Assembly: GCA_965116765.1 (NCBI GenBank)
Contig: OZ220718.1
Location: 310,001 to 374,000, forward strand
DNA length: 64,000 nucleotides
Reading direction: 5' to 3'
From: JAJEEA01 sp965116765
Lineage (GTDB): Bacteria; Acidobacteriota; Vicinamibacteria; Vicinamibacterales; UBA8438
Each line of letters opens with the position of its first letter. Positions within the stretch are counted from its first letter, which is position 1. Positions 1 to 9,900 of this stretch are shown here, one piece after another. A program made the translations under genes and the position numbers. The notes under the pieces are model-generated. The model made no database searches. It was not told the DNA's origin and saw nothing but the letters and a program-made list of their open reading frames with translations.

Positions 1-1
1 C

Positions 2-1012
2 GGCGCCTTCGGCATCACCCGCCGGGACTGCGGCGGCATCGTCTTCGCGCACGAGCTCGGCCACAACATGGGCCTGAGTCACGACCGTTTCCAGGTGCAG
101 GTGAACCAAGGCGGCGTGTTCTCGCACCCCGGATACGGCTACGTGAACCAGCGGATGTTCGAGTCGGGCGCCCCGCCCTCCACCCGCTGGACGACGATCA
201 TGGCCTACGAGGTCCATTGCGGGCTGGCCGACGCTTGGTGCGCACCGCTGTTGCGGTTCTCGAATCCGCTCCAGCGCCACGACGGCGACCCCCTGGGCGT
301 CGCGCACGGAGCCGGGTCCGGCGTGACCGGCGCGGCGGACGCGGTTGCCGTTCTCAACGCCACGGGTCGCGCGGCGGCGGCGTGGGGGGATCAGCCGCCG
401 CGGGCCAACCGGGCCCCGGTGGCGGTGGGCACCCTGCCCGACCGGCGGCTGGGGCTCGACGGCAGGCTGACAGTGGACGTGTCGCAAGCGTTCGACGACC
501 CCGACGGCGACGCGCTGACCTACGGGGCTTCGTCGTCGTCGGCGAACGTCGTGACGGTGAGGGCGGCCGGCGGCCGCGTCACGCTGACCGCGGTGGGCCG
601 GGGCACGGCGGCGATCCGGGTGACCGCGACGGACCCCGGCGGCCTGAGCGCCTCCCAGTCGTTCCGGGTGACGGTCGAGGCCGCCCCGGCTCCGTTCACC
701 GACGACCCCATCAGGCCCGGGGTGACGCCGATCAGGGCGATCCACTTCACGGAGCTCCGGACGCGAATCGACGCCCTGCGGTCGGCGGCGGGACTGGGCC
801 GGTTCCGCTGGACGGACCCGGTGCTCAGGGCGGGCGTGACGCGGGTCAGGCTCGTGCATCTGCTGGAACTGCGGGCGGCGCTCTCCGCGGTGTACGCGGC
901 GGCGGGGCGGCCGGCGCCGCGCTGGAGCGACACGGTGGCGGCCGGGGGGGCGACCCCGATCCGCGCGGTGCACGTGACGGAGCTGCGCGTCTCCGTGATA
1001 GCGCTGGAATGA
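2..1012 (+). CDS. Secreted metzincin metalloprotease, C-terminal part (5' cut by window)
   Basis: The reading frame is open from base 2, so the gene begins before the window. The zinc motif HELGHNMGLSHD (nt 50-85) is HExxHxxGxxHD, the metzincin signature with three His ligands and the catalytic Glu; this is known for reprolysin/M12-like proteases. After the catalytic domain comes one cadherin/Ig-like domain of about 90 residues (nt ~410-685, with a DDPDGDALTY calcium-site-like motif). The last 105 residues (nt 695-1009) are three tandem repeats around IRAIHFTELR, RLVHLLELR and IRAVHVTELR, ending in ALE-stop. The same module recurs in five neighbours. I infer an exported protease whose tail mediates targeting or binding; substrate unknown. 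Its last 668 bp are duplicated at 6082-6750. Confidence 0.85.
   Translation, partial: GAFGITRRDCGGIVFAHELGHNMGLSHDRFQVQVNQGGVFSHPGYGYVNQRMFESGAPPSTRWTTIMAYEVHCGLADAWCAPLLRFSNPLQRHDGDPLGVAHGAGSGVTGAADAVAVLNATGRAAAAWGDQPPRANRAPVAVGTLPDRRLGLDGRLTVDVSQAFDDPDGDALTYGASSSSANVVTVRAAGGRVTLTAVGRGTAAIRVTATDPGGLSASQSFRVTVEAAPAPFTDDPIRPGVTPIRAIHFTELRTRIDALRSAAGLGRFRWTDPVLRAGVTRVRLVHLLELRAALSAVYAAAGRPAPRWSDTVAAGGATPIRAVHVTELRVSVIALE
345..1012 (+). repeat. 668-bp direct repeat, copy 1 (intact, inside the protease gene)
   Basis: This stretch covers the end of the protease domain, the Ig-like domain and the triple-repeat module. It matches 6082-6750 at near identity with a constant offset of 5737, changing to 5738 after a one-base insertion in the second copy. 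Confidence 0.9.
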
Positions 1013-1354
1013 CGCGGTTCCCGCGCGGCCGGAAGCCGCGTTGGTGACTCCGTCACGAAGCCGAAGCAACTTGCAGAAAGCGGAAGCAGCATGCTCAAAC
1101 AACAAAACGCTGCCGCGGTCGGTATTGTCTTCCGCCTGCGGGCGGCGCCGACAGCCGGTCAAAACGGGTGTGAAGGCGGTCGGGACTTCCGTCGAAACCG
1201 ACCGCTACCCAATCGGCCGTGACCTCGACGCCATGGGGTTGACCGGGTGATACGGTAGTGTCCGACTTCAATGTGAAAGCACCGTACGAGGGGACGCGCG
1301 ACCGATAGCTCTTCTGATACTGCGTCGCTAAACCCAAAGCTGAGGTAACCAGCC
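1013..1354. other. Intergenic region, 342 bp
   Basis: Small frames here show no recognisable protein. It should contain the promoter of the esterase gene. A TTGACC near 1239 lacks a convincing -10 at the right distance, so no promoter is called. The downstream gene has a GAGG ribosome site about 10 bases before its ATG. Confidence 0.5.
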
Positions 1355-4237
1355 ATGCAAGTAGCCGCACGTTGGGCAGTAGTCGCGGCCGGTTGTTGTT
1401 TGCCCGCCATCGTGCAGGCCCAGCCCACGATCTGGCATGACGACTCGTTCACTGACTCGACGGGGCGGACTCTCCTGTACCGCCTCTGGGTCAGGAGCGA
1501 CTGGGAGCTAAGCGACCTGCGTGGCGTTCTTCTCTTCCTTCACGGCAATAGCAGTGGTACAGCCGAGGATCTCCGACAAAGGCAGTGGGGCTTGATCGAC
1601 GAGTCCCTTGACTTCGGTTTGGCGGTCGTCGTGCCAGCCTCCCCTTTCTCTTTGCCCGAGGACCTCTCGCTCGGCGAGAGAGGTCTGATCGGCCCCAGTG
1701 TCGGCGCCGACGGAACGCGTTTATGGGGTTCCAGCGATGCCCGGCTCATCCATGAGCTGCTGCAGAGCGGCCTCAATGAGCGGCTCGCCATCGACTACGA
1801 CAAGGTCGTCTTTTCGGGTGCTTCGCAGGGAACCTGCTTTCTGGCCAAATTCGTTGAGTACTACGGTGGCAGCTACGGCGGCGGTTTCCACGCTTGGTGC
1901 GGCTGCTTCTGGCTGGATTTCGACGGCGACGATTCCCACGACACGTATGCGGTCACCCCACCGTTCCTCGGGACGCCCTGGAGACCCACGTTCCAGTGGA
2001 CGCCCGCCGCTACCGATGCGGCGAGCGACCGCTTCAGCGTGTTCATTGAGGCAACGACGGAGGACTTTCTGTACCCAGCGGCCATGTCGATGTCTCGGTA
2101 TTACTCGGAATGGCTGGGTCTGCGAACTGCTGCAGACCTGGACGCGCCGGGGGGACACTGCTTCAAGGGCGCGACGCCGCGGAGCGCGATCTACGAGTGG
2201 TTGTTGTCCGGTGCAGGGCCGGAACGCGCAGGAAGTCCTAGCGACACGGACGGAGACGGGACGGGGGATTTGTCGGACCTCGACGACGACAACGATGGCG
2301 CGCCCGACTTTATCGACGCGCTGCCGCGTGACCCGGTGGACTGGCGCGATACGGACGGTGACGGAATCGCTGACGCGCGCGATCGGGACGCCGATGGGGA
2401 CGGCGTCTGGAACTCCGGCGACGCTTTCCCCTTGGACTCGAGAGAGCAACTCGACACCGACGGCGACGGCATCGGGAACAGGCTCGATGGCGATGACGAC
2501 AACGACGGGCTGTCGGATGCACAAGATCCGCAGCCGCTGGTTGGAACGGACCTGGGCCGTAATCTAGCATTCGTGCGTCATAGTGCGGGCGGTAGTATTG
2601 CGAACTACGAAGGATACCTTGAAGGCACGCGAGCCACGGTGCATGCGGACAAGCCGGCAGCCGTTGTCTATCCGGTACCGCAAGGGCATGTTCAGTCCTA
2701 CCAGTTTCTTGAGCTGGGCGATAGCGTGGATCGGCGGTTCGAGATCATGGTCGACCGATTTGTCAGGTCAGAGTCGTGTTCGACCGTTCTGGTGTCCTCG
2801 TTGTGCGATGTTGAACAGTTCTCGGCGGGCGGGTTTTTCAAGACGTACTACCAGAACCGGTTTGAGCGCATTTGGGTCGACAGGAATCGCAACCGGGACC
2901 TCACCGACGACGGACCGGCGCTGCTGTTGGCGTCGACGGAGGACGACTGGGTTACCAGAACCGCGATCGCGATTCTGGAGGTACCTTATGCTGGGGGTCA
3001 GGTGTTGCCATATGCGATCTCGTTCCGGTCTCAATCGGACGACCCCGTTTACCCAAACAGAGGCCTCGAAGTTCAGGGCGGGAGTGTTTGGAAGGGCGAG
3101 GTGACAGCGCCGTCGGGGGAGCGGGTGGCGGTCATCGTCGTCGATGGGAACGTCGACGGGCGGTTCGATTCGCAGGGGGACTTCGCATGCCTCGATTTCG
3201 ACCGCAATGGTTGGCTGAACGAGTGCGACACCTCCGAAGACGCTGTTGGGAATCGCGTGCGGTCGAACGCGCTCACTCCGCCGTTCAGGTGGGACGGTGA
3301 CCGGCAATGGCTTTCCGTCGCGCCATCAGGACAGTCGGTTGCGTGGCATTCGACCAACCGGCCGCCGGTGGCGGTTGCTGGCGCCCTCGGAGACCAGGCG
3401 CTGACGCTGCCGGGGACGCTGCAAGTGAGCGTGTCGCGGGCGTTCGTGGATCCCGATGGCGAGGCGCTGACCTACACGGCGTCGTCGTCTGCGCCGCAGG
3501 TGGCGACGGCGCGGGCGGCGGGCTCTCGGGTGACGGTGACCGCGGTTGGGGAGGGGACGGCTTCGATCGTGGTGACGGCGACGGACCCCGGCGGCTTGAG
3601 CGCGACGCAGTCGTTCACGGCGACGGTGGAGAGGCGCAACCAGCCGCCGGAATCAATGGGCACGCTGCCCGACGTGCGGCTGCCGAATGCGCGCGCCACG
3701 CTTGACGTGGACGTATCGCGGGCGTTCGACGACCCCGACGGCGACGCTCTGAGCTACTTGGCGTCTTCGTCGGCTCCGCACGTGGCGACCGCTCGTGCAG
3801 CGGGTGCACGCGTGACGTTGACGGCGGTGGGCATCGGCCGGGCGACCATCGAGGTGACGGCGACCGATCCAGACGGCCTGAGCGCCGCGCAGTCGTTCGA
3901 CGTGCGGGTGACCGCGCCCTTCACCGACGACCCGATCCGGCCCGGGGTGACGCCGATAAGGGCGGTTCACTTCACGGAGTTGCGGACGCGGATCGACGTC
4001 CTGCGGGACGAGGCGGGGCTCGGCCGGTTCGGCTGGACGGACCCGGCGTTGAGGGCGGGGGTGACACCGGTCAGGCTCGTGCATCTGCTGGAAATGCGGG
4101 AGGCGCTCTCGGCTGCGTACGCGGCGGCGGGGCGGCGGGCGCCACGCTGGATGGACACGGCAGAGGCCTGGGGGGTGACCGCGATCCGTGCGGCGCACCT
4201 GACGGAGCTGCGTGCCGCCGTAATAGCGCTGGAATGA
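1355..4237 (+). CDS. Secreted alpha/beta-hydrolase esterase with calcium-binding repeats, two Ig-like domains and triple-repeat tail
   Basis: 960 residues. Residues 1-22 are a signal peptide (ends AIVQA). The hydrolase domain (about 25-290) has FLHGN (oxyanion region, ~61-65), the nucleophile elbow GASQG with Ser157, a candidate acid Asp237 and a candidate His268 in GGHCF; this resembles PHB-depolymerase/LpqC-type esterases. Residues ~296-394 are thrombospondin type 3-like acidic repeats (DTDGDG, DDDNDG), known to bind calcium. Then come a ~270-residue stretch I do not recognise, two cadherin/Ig-like domains (NRPPVAV..., NQPPESM...), and the 105-residue module (nt 3920-4234). It is likely extracellular; substrate unknown. 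Start chosen by the signal peptide and the upstream GAGG. Confidence 0.85.
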   Translation: MQVAARWAVVAAGCCLPAIVQAQPTIWHDDSFTDSTGRTLLYRLWVRSDWELSDLRGVLLFLHGNSSGTAEDLRQRQWGLIDESLDFGLAVVVPASPFSLPEDLSLGERGLIGPSVGADGTRLWGSSDARLIHELLQSGLNERLAIDYDKVVFSGASQGTCFLAKFVEYYGGSYGGGFHAWCGCFWLDFDGDDSHDTYAVTPPFLGTPWRPTFQWTPAATDAASDRFSVFIEATTEDFLYPAAMSMSRYYSEWLGLRTAADLDAPGGHCFKGATPRSAIYEWLLSGAGPERAGSPSDTDGDGTGDLSDLDDDNDGAPDFIDALPRDPVDWRDTDGDGIADARDRDADGDGVWNSGDAFPLDSREQLDTDGDGIGNRLDGDDDNDGLSDAQDPQPLVGTDLGRNLAFVRHSAGGSIANYEGYLEGTRATVHADKPAAVVYPVPQGHVQSYQFLELGDSVDRRFEIMVDRFVRSESCSTVLVSSLCDVEQFSAGGFFKTYYQNRFERIWVDRNRNRDLTDDGPALLLASTEDDWVTRTAIAILEVPYAGGQVLPYAISFRSQSDDPVYPNRGLEVQGGSVWKGEVTAPSGERVAVIVVDGNVDGRFDSQGDFACLDFDRNGWLNECDTSEDAVGNRVRSNALTPPFRWDGDRQWLSVAPSGQSVAWHSTNRPPVAVAGALGDQALTLPGTLQVSVSRAFVDPDGEALTYTASSSAPQVATARAAGSRVTVTAVGEGTASIVVTATDPGGLSATQSFTATVERRNQPPESMGTLPDVRLPNARATLDVDVSRAFDDPDGDALSYLASSSAPHVATARAAGARVTLTAVGIGRATIEVTATDPDGLSAAQSFDVRVTAPFTDDPIRPGVTPIRAVHFTELRTRIDVLRDEAGLGRFGWTDPALRAGVTPVRLVHLLEMREALSAAYAAAGRRAPRWMDTAEAWGVTAIRAAHLTELRAAVIALE

Positions 4238-4691
4238 AAACGTCTCGGGTGCGAGCGGAACCGTGCGGGTGCGGCTCTACCCGGCTGGCCTTGCCTTCGA
4301 GAGTGTCACTGACGCCGGCCGGGGGCGACGGAGCCGGAAGGCGGTGAACTTCGATGCCCCGCGCGTCCGGGTGCCCGTGGCGGTGGTTGGGGCGGCGGTT
4401 GGGGTAGTGCTCGGGATACCACGGCTAGCTGGAGGATGTTCCGCAGTGGGTGCCTGTAATCGCGAGGGTGGGTGATTGAGGCAGAAACTCCTTCCGATTG
4501 GGTCGAGATGGAGTTGATGGCAGTCAAGTGGCGACCTTGCCGTCGCCCATGTAGGGCAGGAGTGAGATCAAGAATGAAGACTGTGACCCACGTGCCAAGC
4601 ATGACCGGCTGCAACCCTGGACGGAGACGCTACGCGTCCTACATGAAATCCTGGTCACGACCTTGGTGAGCGATTCTGACATCATAGGAGA
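4238..4691. other. Intergenic region, about 450 bp
   Basis: A 70-codon frame at 4263-4475 has no recognisable domain and no ribosome site. Nothing else is supported. The end carries the ribosome site (ATAGGAGAACG) for the next gene. Confidence 0.5.
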
Positions 4692-4694
4692 ACG

Positions 4695-5934
4695 ATGATG
4701 CTGCTGAGATTCGTGGTTCGCTATAGCGTGGTTGCGACTGCTGGACTCGCGTTGACGGCGGCGATGCAAATGCCGGTGGGGGCGGCACAGGATGCCGGTC
4801 TTTGCGATGCCGAATGGCTCGCACGGGGGTCGCCGGACAACATCGCGCAACAAGTTCTGGCCGGGGGGCGGCCCGAGCAGCCGTGTCCCTCCGGCGGCAC
4901 GCCCTTTCCCTGCGCAACGTCTCGTGAGCGAAGCGCGGTCGCGGTTGCGTGGCGGGGAAATCGACTCGTTGGCCTTCAGCTTGGCACTGCAGAGACTGCA
5001 GACGTTGCAGAACCCACCCGCGCGTTCGGAGTCTGGTGCATCGTCGACGTCCCGGGACCTCCCATCAGCCGCGTTTGACTTGCGGCAGGCCTTGCAGGCT
5101 GCGGAGCAGCGCCGCGACACCGTGGAGGGGCTTCGATTGGCGGCTGACCGCGGGGATGCTACGGCGCAGGCGAGACTTGGACGCATGCACATGTTTGGCG
5201 ACGATGTGCCATTGGACGTCGTGGAGGCCGTGAGGCGTTCGCGACAGGCGGCTGAACAGGGCAACCCCGACGCGCAGAATCTGCTCGGATACGCGTATTC
5301 CATTGGTCGTGGTGTGGAACGAAACGATGATGAAGCGGTACGGTGGCTTCAACGGGCGGCTGAACAAGGGAACGCGGACGCGCAGTACAGACTCGGGCGC
5401 ATGTATGAATACATGTTGCCGGACGCCGCGGAAGCTGTACGGTGGCTCCGACGCGCGGCTGAACAGGGCCATCGCGACGCGCGGGAACGTCTTGATGTCG
5501 CGTATTCGAATTGGGTGGCGCACACCGTGTCAGAGGATGAGCCGGAGGAAGTTAGGCGGCTCCGAGCGGCAGCTGAAGCGGGCGACGCCGAGGCGCAGGC
5601 CCAGCTTGGGCTCGCGTACACGCCGGGTAACGGCGTGGACAAGCATGAGGGGGAGGCGGAGCGATGGTTTCGACGGGCGGCCGAACATGGCCACGCTGAT
5701 GCACAATTCGGCCTCGCAGGCGTGTACCTCAACGGGGGCCGTGGAGTACGCCCGAGTTCCGTGCTCGCACACATGTGGTTCAGCATCGCGGTGGCAAACG
5801 GGACGAGTCAGGCGACGATGGCTGGCCTTTTAAGGGGGCTTGCTGAGCGCGAGATGACCTCCGCGGAGGTCAACCAGGCGATCCAACTTGCCCGCGAGTG
5901 CACGGCGTCGAGCTTCCAGTCCTGTGAGCCATGA
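4695..5934 (+). pseudogene. Secreted Sel1-repeat protein, split by a frameshift near 4905-4925
   Basis: A signal peptide (LTAAMQMPVGAAQ cleavage region) starts at ATG 4695, just after GGAGAACG. It continues in one frame to about 4910 (GLCDAEWLARG, GRPEQPC). The rest, from about LVSEARSRLRGGEIDSLAF, is in the +1 frame to the stop at 5934. The body holds about six Sel1-like repeats (patterns AAEQGNADAQYRLGRMY and RGVERNDDEAVRWLQRAA). Sel1 proteins are alpha-solenoid adaptors. Neither frame alone gives a signal peptide plus repeats, so there is either a real inactivating frameshift or an assembly error. It is the only gene in this island without the IRAxHxTELR tail. Confidence 0.75.
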
Positions 5935-6081
5935 CGAGCCTCGGGAACGGTTTGCAGCACACGCGTGGCGGCCAGGGCCATCGTAATGCTTGGGGGCCAC
6001 GCGGGACGCGTCGACGGCCGTCGGGTGACGTAGCCGCAGCGCCACGACCCGGAGCGCGTCAAGCGCTGGGTGGTGCTCGTC

Positions 6082-6750
6082 TTGCCGTCCTCAACGCCAC
6101 GGGTCGCGCGGCGGCGGCATGGGGGGATCGCCCGCCGCACGCCAACCGGGCCCCGGTGGCGGTGGGCACCCTGCCCGACCGGCGGCTGGGGCTCGACGGC
6201 AGGCTGACCGTGGACGTGTCGCAGGCGTTCGACGACCCCGACGGCGATGCGCTGACCTACGGGGCCTCGTCGTCGTCGGCGAACGTCGTGAGGGTGAGGG
6301 CGGCCGGCGGTCGCGTGATGCTGACCGCGGTGGGCCGGGGCACGGCGGCGATCCGGGTGACCGCGACGGACCCCGGCGGCCTGAAGCGCCGCCCAGTCGT
6401 TCCGGGTGACGGTCGCGGCCGCGGCGGCTCCGTTCACCGACGACCCCATCAGGCCCGGGGTGACGCCGATCAGGGCGGTCCACTTCACGGAGCTCCGGAC
6501 GCGAATCGACGCCCTGCGGTCGGCGGCGGGACTGGGACGGTTCCGCTGGACGGATCCGGTGCTCAGGGCGGGCGTGACGCGGGTCAGGCTCGCGCATCTG
6601 CTGGAGCTGCGGGCGGTGCTCGCCGCGGCGTACGCGGCGGCGGGGCGCCCGCCGCCGCGCTGGAGCGACACGGCGCCGGCCGGGGGGGCGACCGCGATCC
6701 GCGCGGCGCACGTGACGGAGCTGTGCGGCGCGGTAGTGGCGCCGGAATAG
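6082..6750 (+). pseudogene. Truncated, frameshifted duplicate of the metzincin gene 3' end
   Basis: This is the second copy of 345-1012. It lacks the protease domain and has no plausible start. One extra base near 6386 (GGCCTGAAGCG against GGCCTGAGCG in copy 1) shifts the frame in the middle of the Ig-like domain. The remainder, including the complete triple-repeat module (nt 6433-6747), is open in the other frame. The final repeat has a Cys for Arg change (VTELC). The 150 bases before it (5935-6081) show only weak resemblance to the upstream part of copy 1. I read it as a dead tail cassette left by segmental duplication. Confidence 0.85.
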
Positions 6751-6967
6751 CGCGGTTCGCGTGCGTCCGGAACCCGCGCCCGGCGACTCTCTCGGGAAAC
6801 CGGGACAATTCCACCGGACGCCTCGCATCATGGGAGCATCGTCTCTCGTTCGCGCTAGTAGGGCGCCTCAAGCGCCGCCCTGCGGGGCAGCCGCCGGCTC
6901 GCGCCGATCACCGCGGTGTCGTGCCCCGCGCCGTGTCGGGTCAGGCGCTGGCTCGAAGGATGGACCA

Positions 6968-9900
6968 ATGTCGACCAGCATGTGCGCCCTCTCCGCTTCT
7001 GCGCGCGTCCTTGCCGCGGTTGCGATCCTCGCGACAGGGGCTGCGGCTCAGACTGTCTGGACGGACGACCCGCTGATACCAGGCCGGACGCCCATCAAGG
7101 CGGTGCACTTCGACGAGTTGCGGGCGAGTATCAACGACCTGCTGACCGGCTGCCGCGGAACGGCCTTTCGTTTCACGGACGCCGCGCTCACGGTTGGGGT
7201 GACGCCGGTCCGCGCGCTTCATGTCACGGAGCTGCGGACAGCCCTCGATGCGGCCTACACGGCGTGCGGACGCCCGCGGCCAGCCTGGTCGGACCCGGCG
7301 CTGCGGGCCGGCGCGACGGTAGTCCGGGCGGTTCACATCACCGAGCTTCGCGCGGCCGTCACCGCCCTCCGAAACCCGGAGGCAACGTCGTTCACGCTTT
7401 CCGGGACGGTCCGCGACAGCAGGGCGAACGGGACGGCCGTCGCCGGAGCGACCGTGCGTCTCGACACCGGGCAGTCGACCTCGGCCGCCGCCGATGGGCG
7501 CTACAGGTTCACGAACCTCAGCGGCGAGGTCACGGCTACTGCGGCCGGCGCCCACCACGTTGCCGCCTCGGTCGAGGTCACGATGGACCGGAATCGGACG
7601 GTCGATTTCGTGCTCGACCACACCAGGGAGCCGCCTTTCTCGGGAACCGCGTTCTTCCCGGACGTTCTCCGACCGTCCGACCCGACGAATCTCGGGGACG
7701 TGACCTACACGGGACGCGGTGACAGGTTGATCTACGACCGTCGGGTTGAGGAATGGACCACCGTCGACGCATTCCTGTTCGCGGTGCGGATCCACGAGCA
7801 GGAGCTGGAGTTTCAGGTGAACCCGGAGTTCGGAAGCGTCGACGCGGCACGGGCGGAGGTCGACACCTACGCGCCGGCGCTGGGCCGGCTGCCGGCGTTC
7901 ATGCTGTCGAGGGCCCGAAAGGTGCAGGTCAATGCCGGCGACGAGCTGTTCGGCGGAAACTGGCGCGACCGGAGCTTCCTGATTCACACCGACAGGGGGC
8001 GGTCGTACATCGACAGGGGGATCATCGAAGAGGTGTTCTTCCATGAAGCGGCGCACGTTTCTCTGGACGGCGACCACGGGGCGGCGCCGGGCTGGCTCGC
8101 GGCGCAGCAGGCGGACGGCGGCGTCTTCATCTCCGCCTATGCACGCGACTTCCCGGCGCGGGAGGACGTCGCCGAGAGCATCCTGCCGTACTTCGCGGTG
8201 CGCGAGCGGCCGGAGCGGCTGAGCGCGGCGGACCGGTCGGCGGTTCTGAACGCGATCCCCAATCGGCTGGCGTACTTCGACCGGCAGCGGTTCGTCGAGC
8301 TTCAAGATTCGCCGATCACAATCACACCGGTCACTCAGGGGGTTTCGGTCACCGACAGGAGTCAGATTCTCGTCGAGCTGGCGCCCGAGGATATCGTCGC
8401 CGCGAACTTGCTCGACCTGGCAGGCCGCACGCTGATCTTCACGCCGGATGGCGAGGGCGGGTACGCTCGCTCGGTGCTGGGCCTTGCCTGGGATGACGAG
8501 CTCGGCGGCACGGTCCGCGACGGTGACCAGATCGAGCTGGGCTTCGGGTTCGCGTTCTCCGGACGTGAGTGGGGGTCGTTCTTCGTCAGTGACCGGGGCG
8601 CGGTCACGTTCGGCGCCCCGCACCCGTTCTCCGGCACCGAGCCCCGGCGGTTCGGCACCATGCAGCAGATCGCTGATGCCTTCGTGGGGCCGCCGACGAT
8701 CAGTGCGCTGTACAAGAAGTACGCCGGCGGATCAGTGAACGTCTCGAGCAGGGCGGACCGGGCGGTCATCACGTGGATGATGGAGGACGTCGCTTTCAGC
8801 GTCTATGGGCGGAGGCCGAAGGAGCCCTTCGGCGTTCAGGCGGTCCTGCATGCCGACGGCCGCGTCGCGTTCAGCTACGGACATGACCCCGAGGACCCGG
8901 ACGAGGCTTTCCGGGACGGCATCGCAGGGCTGTTTCCGACGGACCTGAGGACGACAGGGGTGCTCGGGCGAGGGATTCCCGACCGGGCGGACCCTTCCCT
9001 TCCCGCTCATCTGGATCTTCTGGAAACGGTCGTCTACAGCCTCTCGAACCCAAGGTATGTACTGGTCGAATTCACGACGCGAGGTCCCATTCGTCCGGTT
9101 CGGGGCCGTGAGGCCGTCTATCGTCTGGAGCTCGACGCCGACCAGCCGTGGTGGAGCGAGTACGACCGAGACGACCGCGACTTCCTGTACGGGGTGTCGT
9201 TGAAGCCCGACGGACGCGTCGAGGCGAGGTGGGATGCAGCCAGACCATATGACGTCGAGGCGGGTGACAACCGAATCGGCCTGTTGATCAGGCTTCGCGG
9301 GTTTCCGGGCGTCGCCGCTTCCGTGGTCGCTTCCACGGCGGAATACGACGCCGTCGCACGCACGTGGACCAGCGGGAATCGAAGAAGCACGCCGACGGTG
9401 GTCGATCTCCCGGACGAGCCCGACGAAGCCGACCTGTCCCAGCCGGATCCCCGGCCCTCGTCCGCTCAGAGCGAGATATTCCGCTACCCGATGATCCGGG
9501 ACATTGCAGAGGTTTCTTGCCGCATCGTCGAGGTCCTGGGCGATGAGTTCGACTTCTTCGCCTTCAACAGCCAGTTTCGCGTGGACCAGCAGCAGACTGG
9601 TCCTGCGCACGGCTTTGCCGGGTCCTACCCCGGGAACATCAAGGTGGAGGGAATCGGGATCGAGGGCGATGAGGTACCTCCTTGCGACACGCGGTTGTCG
9701 AATTCCTGGGGATATCCCGTCTGGATGAAGGCGAGGACGGTGGTCGACCACGGTGCTGCGGGGCGAGGTCCCTACGACTCCGGCCTGACGTACTTCGCCC
9801 ACGAGATTGGCCACACCTGGCTCGCCTATGTCGGGTATTCGACGAACGGCGAGCGGCTGCCGCTGGTCGATCCGGACAGCCCTGTCCACTGGATGAAGGG

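Noticed and set aside
1239..1280. Promoter TTGACC for the esterase gene
   Set aside because: No acceptable -10 hexamer lies 16-18 bases downstream.
5303..5833. A CRISPR-like or repeat-array reading of the Sel1 region
   Set aside because: The periodicity comes from protein repeats; there are no identical repeats with unique spacers.
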